Shown here: piece by piece, positions 54,337 to 63,521 of the stretch
Layout of the letters: each line of letters begins with the position of its first letter
How positions within the stretch are numbered: position 1 is the stretch's first letter
Source: Bartonella sp. WD16.2
GTDB lineage: Bacteria > Pseudomonadota > Alphaproteobacteria > Rhizobiales > Rhizobiaceae
Assembly: GCF_002022505.1 (NCBI RefSeq)
Contig: NZ_CP019781.1
Location: forward strand, 248,001 to 312,000
Length of the DNA stretch: 64,000 nucleotides
Direction of reading: 5' to 3'
Made by a program: the position numbers and the translations under genes
The notes under the pieces: model-generated
Seen by the model: the letters and a program-made list of their open reading frames with translations, nothing else
Told to the model about the DNA's origin: nothing
Databases searched by the model: none

Positions 54337-54591
54337 ATGAAAGAGATAACACTTTATACACGTCCCGGTTGTCCCTATTGCACAAAAGCGCGTGCTTTAT
54401 TTGATAAAAAAGGCGTCAAATATACAGATATTGATGCATCAACTTCCCTTCGTCAACAAATGGTACAACGAGCGAATGGGCGTAATACATTTCCTCAAAT
54501 TTTTATAGGTGATTATCATGTTGGAGGTTGTGATGATCTTTATGCTTTAGATGCTGAGGGCAAACTTGACTGTTTACTCAAAAGTGCCTAA
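54337..54591 (+). CDS. grxC: Glutaredoxin 3
   Basis: An 84-residue dithiol glutaredoxin that reduces protein and glutathione disulphides. The active site CPYC is in YTRPGCPYCTKARALFDKKG, with the TFPQIFIGDYHVGGCDDL glutathione-binding region. The ATG at 54337 follows GGAGAAATATT; the open frame starts earlier (54304) but this gives the normal length. It is convergent with ubiG, 21 bases apart. Confidence 0.95.
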   Translation: MKEITLYTRPGCPYCTKARALFDKKGVKYTDIDASTSLRQQMVQRANGRNTFPQIFIGDYHVGGCDDLYALDAEGKLDCLLKSA

Positions 54592-54612
54592 CAATTATCT
54601 GTTATGGTGTGC

Positions 54613-55359
54613 TTATTCAAACCGTTTTGCAAGAAGCATGTAGTTAACGTCCATGTCTTTTGAGCGATTCCAGCTATCATGTAATGGATTATAAGTAATG
54701 CCAATCTCATCAATAACGGTTAGAGTATTTTGAGATAATAACTTTTTAAGCTCTTGAGGTTTTAGAAATTTTTTATAGTCATGAGTTCCTTTTGGGAGCC
54801 AACGTAGAATATATTCAGCACCGACAATGGCTAGCCCCCAAGCTTTCCATGTACGGTTAAGTGTTGCAACAAACATAAGTCCTTGTGGTTTTAGCATTTT
54901 GGCAGTGGCCGATATGAAGAGATTAACATCGGCAACGTGTTCAACAATTTCCATATTGAGGATCACATCAAATTGTTCTTCTTTATTTGCAAGCATTTCT
55001 GCAGTAGTGACGCGATAATCGATTGAAAGACCACTTTGGATTGCGTGGGTTTTTGCTACCTCGATATTGGTTTGCGAAGCATCGGCTCCTATAATAGTGG
55101 CTCCAAAGCGTGCCATTGGTTCACATAACAGCCCCCCTCCACAGCCAATATCAAGAATTCTCAAACCTTCAAAAGGTTCAAGAGACATAGGGTTACGATC
55201 AAATTCTAAACAGATTTTTTCTTTAATATAAGCAAGGCGTGTTGGATTGAATTGGTGGAGGGGGCGAAATTTACCTTGGGGATTCCACCATTCGGAAGCA
55301 ATTTGTGAAAAATGATCAATTTCACTCTGATCAATCGTAGTATGAGCTTTATTTATCAT
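54613..55359 (-). CDS. ubiG: Ubiquinone biosynthesis O-methyltransferase
   Basis: UbiG carries out both O-methylations of ubiquinone synthesis. The 248-residue product has motif [21 protein letters not shown], the family motif [14 protein letters not shown] and the [22 protein letters not shown] region. The end [13 protein letters not shown] is typical of UbiG. ATG 55359 follows AGGAGAGTGAT, a strong site. It is divergent from lysC, whose promoter shares the same short spacer. Confidence 0.96.
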   Translation of the reverse strand: MINKAHTTIDQSEIDHFSQIASEWWNPQGKFRPLHQFNPTRLAYIKEKICLEFDRNPMSLEPFEGLRILDIGCGGGLLCEPMARFGATIIGADASQTNIEVAKTHAIQSGLSIDYRVTTAEMLANKEEQFDVILNMEIVEHVADVNLFISATAKMLKPQGLMFVATLNRTWKAWGLAIVGAEYILRWLPKGTHDYKKFLKPQELKKLLSQNTLTVIDEIGITYNPLHDSWNRSKDMDVNYMLLAKRFE

Positions 55360-55545
55360 ATCACTCTCCTGTTATTTTATATTATCAAGTCAGGTAGATT
55401 CTTCTAAAGTCAAGAGTAAATTAACATAATCACGCTGGGCTTGCGAAAATTATAGATATTGGTTATGTCGAAAAGGAATTTGATACGGCGACAGGACCTT
55501 ATTCTAACTGTCTCATTTGAAATAAGAAATATAAGAGTGTTATAA

Positions 55546-56799
55546 ATGGCACGTATTGTCATGAAATTTGGTGGCACATCTGTAGCAAACATTGAATATA
55601 TTCATAATGTTGCTCGACATGTCAAAAGAGAAGTAGATGCGGGTAATGAAATTGCAGTGGTGGTATCTGCAATGGCTGGTAAAACAAATGAGCTCATTCA
55701 ATGGACACGTGAAGCTTCACCAATGCATGATGCTCGTGAATATGATGTGATTGTTTCTTCTGGCGAACAAGTAACGGCAGGTTTGTTGGCTATTACACTC
55801 CAAGCGATGGGAGTGAATGCTCGTTCATGGCTTGGGTGGCAAATCCCTATTTATACTGATAATGTACATGGTGGCGCACGGATTGTAGATATTGATGGAT
55901 CTTTTTTGATACGGCGTTTTCAAGAAGGGCAGGTAGCGATTATTGCTGGTTTTCAGGGATTAGCTCCAAATAATCGAATTTCCACCTTGGGACGCGGTGG
56001 ATCAGATACAAGTGCTGTTGCAGTGGCGGCGGCTTTACAGGCTGATCGTTGTGATATTTATACAGATGTAGATGGCGTTTATACAACTGATCCGCGAGTT
56101 GAACCTAAGGCACGTCGTTTACCAAAAGTAGCTTTTGAAGAAATGCTTGAAATGGCTTCTCTTGGGGCAAAGGTTTTGCAAGTTAGGTCTGTTGAATTAG
56201 CTATGATCCATAAAGTTCGTACTTTTGTACGCTCAAGTTTTGAGGATCCCGATGCTGTGGACATGTGCAGTTTAGTTAATCCCCCTGGAACACTTATTTG
56301 TGATGAGGATGAGATTGTGGAACAACAAAATGTTACTGGTATTGCTTTTGCTAAAGATGAAGCACAAATTTCATTACGTAGACTGGCAGATCGTCCGGGT
56401 ATTTCTGCAGCAATTTTTGGTCCTTTGGCTGAAGAGCGTATCAATGTTGATATGATTGTACAGAATATTTCTGAAGACGGTTCGAAGACTGATATGACTT
56501 TTACTGTACCATCAGCTGATGTAGATAAAGCTGTTGCACTTCTTGAGAAAAATCGCGCAGAGATTGGATTTGATGTTATTCAGTCTGAAAGTGATCTTGC
56601 AAAGATTTCTGTTATTGGTGTTGGTATGCGCAGTCATGCAGGGGTTGCAGCTACGGCATTCAAGGCTTTAGCTGAAAAGGGCATCAATATCCAAGCAATT
56701 ACTACTTCAGAGATTAAGATTTCTGTTTTAATTGATAGTGCTTATACTGAACTTGCAGTAAGAACCTTGCATGCTGTTTATGGTCTTGAGATTGGATAA
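55546..56799 (+). CDS. lysC: Aspartate kinase
   Basis: Aspartokinase starts the lysine, threonine and methionine branch and also diaminopimelate for murein. The 417-residue product begins with the kinase signature MKFGGTSVANIEYI, has the TLGRGGSDTSAVAVAAAL substrate loop, and ends in two ACT domains (about 265-410), which usually give feedback control. The ATG 55546 has a weak AAGAG-like site. The order ubiG-lysC (divergent) is typical of Rhizobiales. Confidence 0.96.
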   Translation: MARIVMKFGGTSVANIEYIHNVARHVKREVDAGNEIAVVVSAMAGKTNELIQWTREASPMHDAREYDVIVSSGEQVTAGLLAITLQAMGVNARSWLGWQIPIYTDNVHGGARIVDIDGSFLIRRFQEGQVAIIAGFQGLAPNNRISTLGRGGSDTSAVAVAAALQADRCDIYTDVDGVYTTDPRVEPKARRLPKVAFEEMLEMASLGAKVLQVRSVELAMIHKVRTFVRSSFEDPDAVDMCSLVNPPGTLICDEDEIVEQQNVTGIAFAKDEAQISLRRLADRPGISAAIFGPLAEERINVDMIVQNISEDGSKTDMTFTVPSADVDKAVALLEKNRAEIGFDVIQSESDLAKISVIGVGMRSHAGVAATAFKALAEKGINIQAITTSEIKISVLIDSAYTELAVRTLHAVYGLEIG

Positions 56800-57184
56800 G
56801 TATTGTTAATTTTAAATATTTTTCCAAGGAATTATAATAGATTTGTATGTACAAGCAGCTAAGGGCCTTACGAAGATTTCTTCTTATTTTTTACATCAGC
56901 TGTTATGAGAATAAAGTTTTTCTTTATTTTGTTCTAAAAAAATATAGAAGAGATCTCTATTATTGAGTGTTATGAGGTTTATAACGCTTAATCAAGCCGT
57001 ATTGATATAAATACAACAAATCGTACGTGCTTTTAAAATTTCTTGTAGGTATAAAATTGCACTTTTTGTTGCTTATGATGAGTGACTGAAATCAAAACAA
57101 TAATTATGTACAGTCACTCATTGAATATAATTAAAGCTTAAACTGTTTTCAAAAGTTTAACTTAAAGTAAGATCTATGGCTTGA
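56800..57184. other. Spacer between lysC and nhaA with inverted repeats
   Basis: About 385 bases between convergent genes. It holds an 11-base perfect inverted repeat at 57078-57088 and 57111-57121 (ATGAGTGACTG/CAGTCACTCAT) and a seven-base stem at 57139-57145/57154-57160 near the nhaA stop. Either could help end transcripts. No gene was found. Confidence 0.45.
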
Positions 57185-58546
57185 TTAATCACAATTTATA
57201 ACACGCTTTTTATTATTTTTGATATAAAAGAGTCCATATCCAAGACCAATAAGGGCAGAAAGCCCAGATCCACAAAGTACACCAATTTTTGCAGAATCAA
57301 GTTGAGCAACGTCTTTAAAAGCAAGCATTGAAACAAAGATTGACATTGTAAAACCAATACCTGCTAAAAATCCAATTAATAATATGCCTTTCCACGCTAC
57401 ATTAGGAGGAAGGCGGCATAGACCTGATTTTACTGCTAGATAGCTAGCTACGATAATACCAAGCGGTTTACCAATACATAGACCAATGATAATGCCGAGA
57501 ACAATCAAGGATGATTTGTCGGAGGATAGGTCAAAGTTTGCAAAGTTAACGCCAGCATTTGCAAAAGCAAAAATTGGCATCACGCCATACGCTACCCATG
57601 GATGTAATGCTTTTTGAATCCGTGTTACAGGTGCGATTATATCGCGTTGTCCTTTACGCACTTTTTTTAATGTAGTTGAGATATGGTGAAGATCTGTATT
57701 TGTGTTTTTTTCTTGAAGTGCTTCAACTGCGTTGCTTAGCATTGTAAGCGGAGCTACAAGATTACGGGTAGGTAAAACTGGGGTCATCATGCCTAGAATT
57801 ACACCGGCAAGTGATGGATGAGCGCCTGTTATCATTAATCCCCACCAAATGATTGCACCAGGCAAAATATAAAGCCATGCCGATGCAAATCCAATCCATT
57901 GAAAAAATAAAACTAAAACAATACCTGCTGCTGCGATGGCTAAACCACTGGGATCTAAATTAGTTGAGTAGAAAAAAGCAATAATAAGAACAGCAATAAT
58001 ATCATCAATAATTGCTAATGATAAAAGAATGATATGAAGATTAGAAGGAATTGCTTTCCCAAGAAGAGCGAGAATACCTAGTGCAAAAGCAATATCAGTG
58101 GCTGTAGGCACAGCCCAACCATAAGTGTCTCCCCCATTTAAGTTAATGTTGAGATAAATAATTGCAGGAAGGCAAACTCCACCTATTGCTGCTACAATTG
58201 GTAAAATTGCTTGTTTTAAATTAGCAAGAGCACCTTCGTGAATTTCACGCCGAATTTCCATTCCTGCTACGAGAAAAAACACAGTCATAAGAGCATCATT
58301 AATCCAAAAATGTAAATCCCATGATAGGTTAAAATGGCCAAAATTAAAACCAAGAGGTGTATGCCAAAATGCTTCATAGGAAGAAGAATATTTAGAATTA
58401 GCAAGTATGAGTGCAGTTGTAGCTGCCAATAAAAGAGCAATACCACTTACAGTTTCGATATGGAGAAAACGCTCAATTGCGGAAAGTGCCCGATTTGTGA
58501 CAAGAGAAGCTCGATTTGGTAAGCGATTTGAGAATAAATCAGGCAT
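57185..58546 (-). CDS. nhaA: Na+/H+ antiporter NhaA
   Basis: NhaA exchanges sodium for protons across the inner membrane and keeps pH and salt in balance. The 453-residue product has about 12 membrane segments and the ion-binding pair in LSLAIIDDIIAVLIIA, as in E. coli NhaA (Asp163/Asp164). Other family motifs are VFFLVAGMEIRREI and PTATDIAFALGIL. It is longer than E. coli NhaA (388) owing to an extended N-terminus, common in rhizobia. The ATG 58546 is used. Confidence 0.95.
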   Translation of the reverse strand: MPDLFSNRLPNRASLVTNRALSAIERFLHIETVSGIALLLAATTALILANSKYSSSYEAFWHTPLGFNFGHFNLSWDLHFWINDALMTVFFLVAGMEIRREIHEGALANLKQAILPIVAAIGGVCLPAIIYLNINLNGGDTYGWAVPTATDIAFALGILALLGKAIPSNLHIILLSLAIIDDIIAVLIIAFFYSTNLDPSGLAIAAAGIVLVLFFQWIGFASAWLYILPGAIIWWGLMITGAHPSLAGVILGMMTPVLPTRNLVAPLTMLSNAVEALQEKNTNTDLHHISTTLKKVRKGQRDIIAPVTRIQKALHPWVAYGVMPIFAFANAGVNFANFDLSSDKSSLIVLGIIIGLCIGKPLGIIVASYLAVKSGLCRLPPNVAWKGILLIGFLAGIGFTMSIFVSMLAFKDVAQLDSAKIGVLCGSGLSALIGLGYGLFYIKNNKKRVINCD

Positions 58547-58675
58547 AAAATAACTCCAACTATCAATTTACTCATATACGCTTTGTTTATAAGCTATTCT
58601 GTGTATTGCTTATAGTGTTATATGAAGGAAAAAAGGGGATGATAATTCTCCAATTTTAAAAAAGAGCTACCACTT

Positions 58676-60385
58676 TTAAAACCAATTATGTTTTTTATGA
58701 GATACTTCATTTTTAACAGTGAGACTCATTTTATTAAAAACAGCTGAGAGATTGTTTTGCAAAGCGGCTTCAAGATCAGATGCTGTAAGCCCTTTGTTAT
58801 CTTTTGCTGCTATTTTTATTTTTAATGTTTGTGGATTTCTAGCAAAATTACCAAGGGCTTTCGAAATATTTTCAGCTTCATCATGATTTTTTAACAATAT
58901 TTTGGAACTTTGAGTCACGATTAAATAAAAATTATCATAAAGTTCTTGTTTGAGATTATGTTTATTATCGTTCAGGCTTTGTGCAAGATAAGAAAAGATT
59001 TTATCAATAAGACCAGCATCTGTATAACACACGTTAATTTCAGCGATGCCAAGATTTTGAGAAGCAGCAATAAGTGCATCTTTTTGACCAGAAAAGAATG
59101 CTTTATCAACATCAGTAATTTTAGCTGAGATTTTCCCAGAGCCAATGTTTTGGATATTGAAAGACATTACTTTAAGTGAAAGGATACGCTCTTTTTCATT
59201 GTAAGAAATATCAAGTTTTCCTGAAACATCAAGGTATTCAAAGCCTGTATTTTTAAGGAAATCTAAGTCTTTTTTCTCCATTTTTTTAGGTAAGATTGAA
59301 AGGCCATTAAGAGAGAGCAAAAGATTTTCTGGTATAGCCTGTTGCCATTGATCTGATTTTAATTGAAATGATTCAAGGGTTGTTTTTATCTGTGGGATAT
59401 CAACAACCACTTTATCAATTTTAGCATCAACTGAGGTAATAGCTGAAAGGCCGTTTACGAGAATGGCATTTTGTGCTGTTTTATTGTTTGTCTTTTTTGC
59501 GTTGAGGTAATCTTGAACAAGTTTTTTTAGAGACTGATCGAAAGGTTGTATTTTTAGGCCAGATGTTTCAAATTTTCCAAAAGAGAAAGAAGCGCTTTTT
59601 TCTTCTCCTTCGAAAATATCAACTACAACATTGCCCAATGTAATAGGACCAATAATGGTTTTGTTTTGATTCTTAACGTTGTTTTTATCAGAAATAATAG
59701 AATAAGCATAACCCACATCAATATTATGGGCTTTTATTGGGTTACTCTTAGCGGTTAAATATATCTGTTTGGTACTATCTGCAGCTATCTTTGCAAGACT
59801 TATATTAGTAGTTATATCTTTGATACCAACAGAATGAATACGGCCATTTTTAAGATTAGAAAGCTGAAAATTTTTTATATTAATTCTTTCAGTTGGTTTG
59901 TTCTCATCTTCTATGAAAAGTAATATATCTGGTGCATTAATTGATGAAATATTAATACGCATAAATGATTGCAAAAAGGAAGGCGTGATTGTAGCATTTT
60001 TGTTTTTCAAGGATACATTATTAATAGAGATTTTGGGAACTTGTAGACGAAAGTTCTTATACGTTAAATCAATATTATAAAGTGTGAAAGCACCAGGAAT
60101 GAAAGCGATGGGGGGACGTCCTGAAATAGCACCAATTTTAAGTGATGTATCAGCTGGAGTTGGTACAGTGACGTTAGTTAAATTGATTGTACCTAGAATA
60201 CCGACTTCGGATGTTTCTGCGTTGATAGAGCGACGGGCTATTTCTTTTTTTACAAAGCTATCAAGGTGGGGTTTTGCCATATAAAAACCACCGATAACTA
60301 TGATAGCTAAAATAGCAACAAATCCAATAATATACGTCAACCAATATTTTAAGTTATTGCGATACCAACTATTAAAATTGATCAT
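58676..60385 (-). CDS. Large membrane-anchored protein, unknown function
   Basis: A 569-residue protein with one N-terminal membrane segment (about 15-40: YWLTYIIGFVAILAIIVIGGFYMAK) and a long extracytoplasmic part rich in beta-type repeats and Lys/Asn. No enzyme motif, lipobox or known fold could be named. The repeated statement-like segments (INLTNVTVPTPA, ISINNVSLKNKNATI) recall AsmA-type lipid-transport relatives only in style. ATG 60385 is preferred to the upstream 60511 because it precedes the membrane segment and has a GAAAG site. It is transcribed divergently from the SLC13 permease gene. Confidence 0.8.
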   Translation of the reverse strand: MINFNSWYRNNLKYWLTYIIGFVAILAIIVIGGFYMAKPHLDSFVKKEIARRSINAETSEVGILGTINLTNVTVPTPADTSLKIGAISGRPPIAFIPGAFTLYNIDLTYKNFRLQVPKISINNVSLKNKNATITPSFLQSFMRINISSINAPDILLFIEDENKPTERINIKNFQLSNLKNGRIHSVGIKDITTNISLAKIAADSTKQIYLTAKSNPIKAHNIDVGYAYSIISDKNNVKNQNKTIIGPITLGNVVVDIFEGEEKSASFSFGKFETSGLKIQPFDQSLKKLVQDYLNAKKTNNKTAQNAILVNGLSAITSVDAKIDKVVVDIPQIKTTLESFQLKSDQWQQAIPENLLLSLNGLSILPKKMEKKDLDFLKNTGFEYLDVSGKLDISYNEKERILSLKVMSFNIQNIGSGKISAKITDVDKAFFSGQKDALIAASQNLGIAEINVCYTDAGLIDKIFSYLAQSLNDNKHNLKQELYDNFYLIVTQSSKILLKNHDEAENISKALGNFARNPQTLKIKIAAKDNKGLTASDLEAALQNNLSAVFNKMSLTVKNEVSHKKHNWF

Positions 60386-60739
60386 TATTTTTTCTTTCAG
60401 TTTTGTCACTATATGCTGAGAGTATAAATAAATTTCTTTAAGTAACAATAAAAGCTCAGATATAATGTGTACTAAATATCTGTCTATTTTCTTATGATGT
60501 AAGATCATCAAAAATTTTTTTTCAACAAGCTTTTATCAACTGTCACCAGTTTTTTTAATATTTTGCATAAAACTATAACCATGAATAAGGAACTATGCAC
60601 TAATTATAACCTTATTTATCATGTTTAATCATTTTTAAGGAGTAGTAATATGTCGTTTTTTTATGTCATTGATTAAAGGAACGATTAAAGGGAATATATG
60701 ATGTTGGTGATTATAAGCTAACAGGGAGTCGTTAGTGTT

Positions 60740-62512
60740 ATGACAGAAGATCAAATAATGGCTTTTTCTATTATTGGTCTCATGATGGCTGTTTTTATGT
60801 GGGGTCGGTTTCGTTATGATATCGTTGCTGTTTGCACATTGTTAATTGCTTGCACTCTCGGTCTTGTTAATCCGAAGGAAGCATTTAGTGGTTTTAGTAG
60901 TGATATTGTTATTATCGTAGGCAGTGCGTTTATCATCAGCACAGTTATGTCACGCTCTGGCATTGTGGAATATATTATTCAACGAATGTGGCCTGATGTA
61001 AAGTCAGTAAAACTTCAATTAGCTTTTTTAGTTATTTCTGTAGTTCTTTTATCAATGTTTGTTAAAAACATTGGGGCTTTAGCCATTATGCTTCCGATTG
61101 CTTTCCAATTTGCTCGCCGTTCTCGTGTTTCACCATCTGTGTTTTTGATGCCAATGGCATTTGGTTCTTTATTGGGTGGTCTCATGACACAAATAGGCAC
61201 TTCTCCCAACATTGTTGTTTCAGCTATGCGAGAACGTTTAGAGGGAATTCCTTTCACTATGTTTGATTTTATACCAGTTGGTGCAACAATTTCTGCTGTT
61301 GGAGTCTGCTATTTGGTGTTTTTTTCTTGGCGTTTACCTATCCGTACGCATTCAAGCACATCATTTGATGATGCTGTTGATATTTGTAATTATGTTTCAG
61401 AAGTGCGTATTCCTGTTAATTCTCCCATTGTCGGAAAAACTATTATTGATCTCATTAAACCATCAGGCGGCGAAGTTATGGTTATTCAGGTTATTAGAAA
61501 TAAAGTGTCTATTTCGCCGTTACCAGATTTTGTTTTTGCCAAGGATGATACTGTTCTGCTGGAAGGTTCACATACAGGGCTAGACACTGTAATTAATTCA
61601 GCTCGCTTAGAATTTGCTACTGGCCGTACTCTTTCTATAAGTGATAAAGGTAGCCAGCTTGATGTTGTTGAGGCTGTTATTACAGATAATTCTCCTCTTA
61701 TTGGTATCAGTGCTAAAAGACTTTCGTTGTTTGATCGCTATGATGTAAATTTACTTGCTTTAAGTCGTCAATGTGAAAGGATACGTGGTAGACTTGGTGA
61801 TGTTGTTTTCCGTCTCGGGGATGTAATTGTTTTGCAGGGACAAGATATGGTTATTCCAAGTTTGTTACGGGAATTGAAATGTCTTCCTTTGGCAAAACGC
61901 AATATCATGTTTGGTAATTTACGGCATGGCCTTATGTCTTTAGCTATTTTATTTGCAGCAATTATTACGACAGCTTTTCAAATTATTCCGGTTGCATTTT
62001 CTTTTTTTTCTGCAGCTATTGCGATGGTTGTTTTTCGAATTCTTCCAATGCGGGATTTGTACCATGCTTTAGATGGGCAAATATTGGTGTTATTAGCAAC
62101 TCTTATTCCAGTAAGTGAAATATTGGAGAAAACAGGGTGTACGGATTTGATTGGTGGTTGGCTTAGCCAAATGGCTGTATTTTTACCACCATTTGGTGCA
62201 TTAGCACTTATCTTGATTACAGCAATGCTGATAACACCATTTTTAAATAATGCAGCAACAGTGATGGTTATAGCACCAATCGCGTCAAGTTTTGCTCATT
62301 CTCTTCATTATAAACCTGAGGCTTTTCTAATGGCTGTTGCGATAGGTGCTGGGTGTGATTTTCTTACACCTATTGGGCATCAATGTACTATGTTAGTAAT
62401 GGGGCCTGGTGGTTATCGTTTTAGTGATTATGCACGTTTTGGTGCTCCGTTGGCAGTGTTGATAGCAATCGTTGCGGTTCCGATGTTAATGTGGGTTTGG
62501 CCATTACAATAG
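60740..62512 (+). CDS. SLC13-family permease with two TrkA-C domains
   Basis: A 590-residue inner-membrane protein of the SLC13/CitT/SAC1 class (sodium-coupled or proton-coupled anion transporter). The N-terminal membrane half (1-195) has the SNP-type loop TQIGTSPNIVVSAM; the middle (about 210-370) holds two TrkA-C (RCK_C) regulatory domains; the second half (395-590) repeats the fold with FLNNAATVMVIAPIA and DFLTPIGHQCTMLVMGPGGY. Substrates of related proteins are sulphate or dicarboxylates; here unknown. A small terminator follows at ten bases. Confidence 0.9.
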   Translation: MTEDQIMAFSIIGLMMAVFMWGRFRYDIVAVCTLLIACTLGLVNPKEAFSGFSSDIVIIVGSAFIISTVMSRSGIVEYIIQRMWPDVKSVKLQLAFLVISVVLLSMFVKNIGALAIMLPIAFQFARRSRVSPSVFLMPMAFGSLLGGLMTQIGTSPNIVVSAMRERLEGIPFTMFDFIPVGATISAVGVCYLVFFSWRLPIRTHSSTSFDDAVDICNYVSEVRIPVNSPIVGKTIIDLIKPSGGEVMVIQVIRNKVSISPLPDFVFAKDDTVLLEGSHTGLDTVINSARLEFATGRTLSISDKGSQLDVVEAVITDNSPLIGISAKRLSLFDRYDVNLLALSRQCERIRGRLGDVVFRLGDVIVLQGQDMVIPSLLRELKCLPLAKRNIMFGNLRHGLMSLAILFAAIITTAFQIIPVAFSFFSAAIAMVVFRILPMRDLYHALDGQILVLLATLIPVSEILEKTGCTDLIGGWLSQMAVFLPPFGALALILITAMLITPFLNNAATVMVIAPIASSFAHSLHYKPEAFLMAVAIGAGCDFLTPIGHQCTMLVMGPGGYRFSDYARFGAPLAVLIAIVAVPMLMWVWPLQ

Positions 62513-62521
62513 AACGCTAGG

Positions 62522-62543
62522 AAAATCTTTAAATAGATTTTTT
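62522..62543 (+). terminator. Terminator after the SLC13 permease gene
   Basis: A seven-base-pair stem (AAAATCT 62522-62528 with AGATTTT 62535-62541) with a six-base loop and a T-run, ten bases after the stop. Confidence 0.7.
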
Positions 62544-63521
62544 GCTGAAATGAAGATTAAGAGGAAAAGTTATGTTTACGCAGAGATATTGTTAGGATGG
62601 GGAGATCTATGATAAAGCGCAAGCATTTCCTTGGTATTGTAGCAATGTTTGTCTATTTTTCTTCAGACATTCTTAGTTATGAAAAGCTGGGTATATATAT
62701 TGATAAGGATTTTAATGAACATTTTATGTAATATTGGCAGAGATGAGGATGATGTTTGTTAGTTGAAAATTTAACGATTACATCATTTTATAGAGTTGTT
62801 TCTCTGATTTGAGGCCATTGTAATTGACACTTGATGTATGAAAAAACTATTTTTATACGTTAATTTTTAATAATAGTTTTCTAATAGAAGCTATGAAAGA
62901 TGTAGTGTAATAGTTGTTATTTTAAGGTTTTAAAAGTTATAATGTACACATAGAGTATAAGGTATTAATACAGCTAAACAAGCTACCTGAAAGATTGGAA
63001 TGTAATCTATGCGTGTTAAATATTAAGGTGATGTTGTTTAAATAAGTATATTGTTTTTGCATTGTTTTAACAAGTTTAATATTTGTTTTTCTTGTTTTTG
63101 TTATTTTATAAAATACAAGTAGATGGGATTTACAAGTTACGAAAACAATTGTTAGATGATTATCTGGGGGTATTTGGTTATTAGTATGTTTGTAGTTATC
63201 TAGTAGGTGATATTATAGACCAGATATTTCTCTTTTGTTGTGAGTTAGCAATAAGTTTACGTTAATGTGTAGCAGGGGTTAAAATGATTGAAAGTAACTT
63301 TACGCTTTTCAATAGGAGTGAGGTGCGTAAAAATTTCATGTCAAGCAAAAGATAATCGCAAAGATTTTAGTTCAACATAGTTATAAAAACAGTTGATAAG
63401 GATATATGTTAATTTTAAATCAATCAACTGACAAAATTTAAGATTTTTAATGGATAAAGCTCCATCTTTGTTCATGTATACGTAATAGTGTAGGAATTCA
63501 ATTCTTTCCAGGGTAGGGTGT
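62544..63521. other. Gene-poor spacer before the YfgM-like gene
   Basis: About 980 AT-rich bases. One short frame of 40 codons (62609-62731) has a fair ribosome binding site and is listed apart. A TTGACA at 62824-62829 followed by TATTTT 18 bases later is a possible promoter, but no gene starts soon after it. No repeat or RNA gene was recognised. Confidence 0.45.
62609..62731 (+). CDS. Possible 40-residue peptide, unknown
   Basis: ATG 62609 is preceded by GGGGAG at four bases. The peptide (MIKRKHFLGIVAMFVYFSS...) has a basic start and a hydrophobic stretch like a signal peptide, then a short polar tail, and ends at TAA 62729-62731. It may be the remnant of a longer secreted protein or a chance frame. 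Confidence 0.3.
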   Translation: MIKRKHFLGIVAMFVYFSSDILSYEKLGIYIDKDFNEHFM

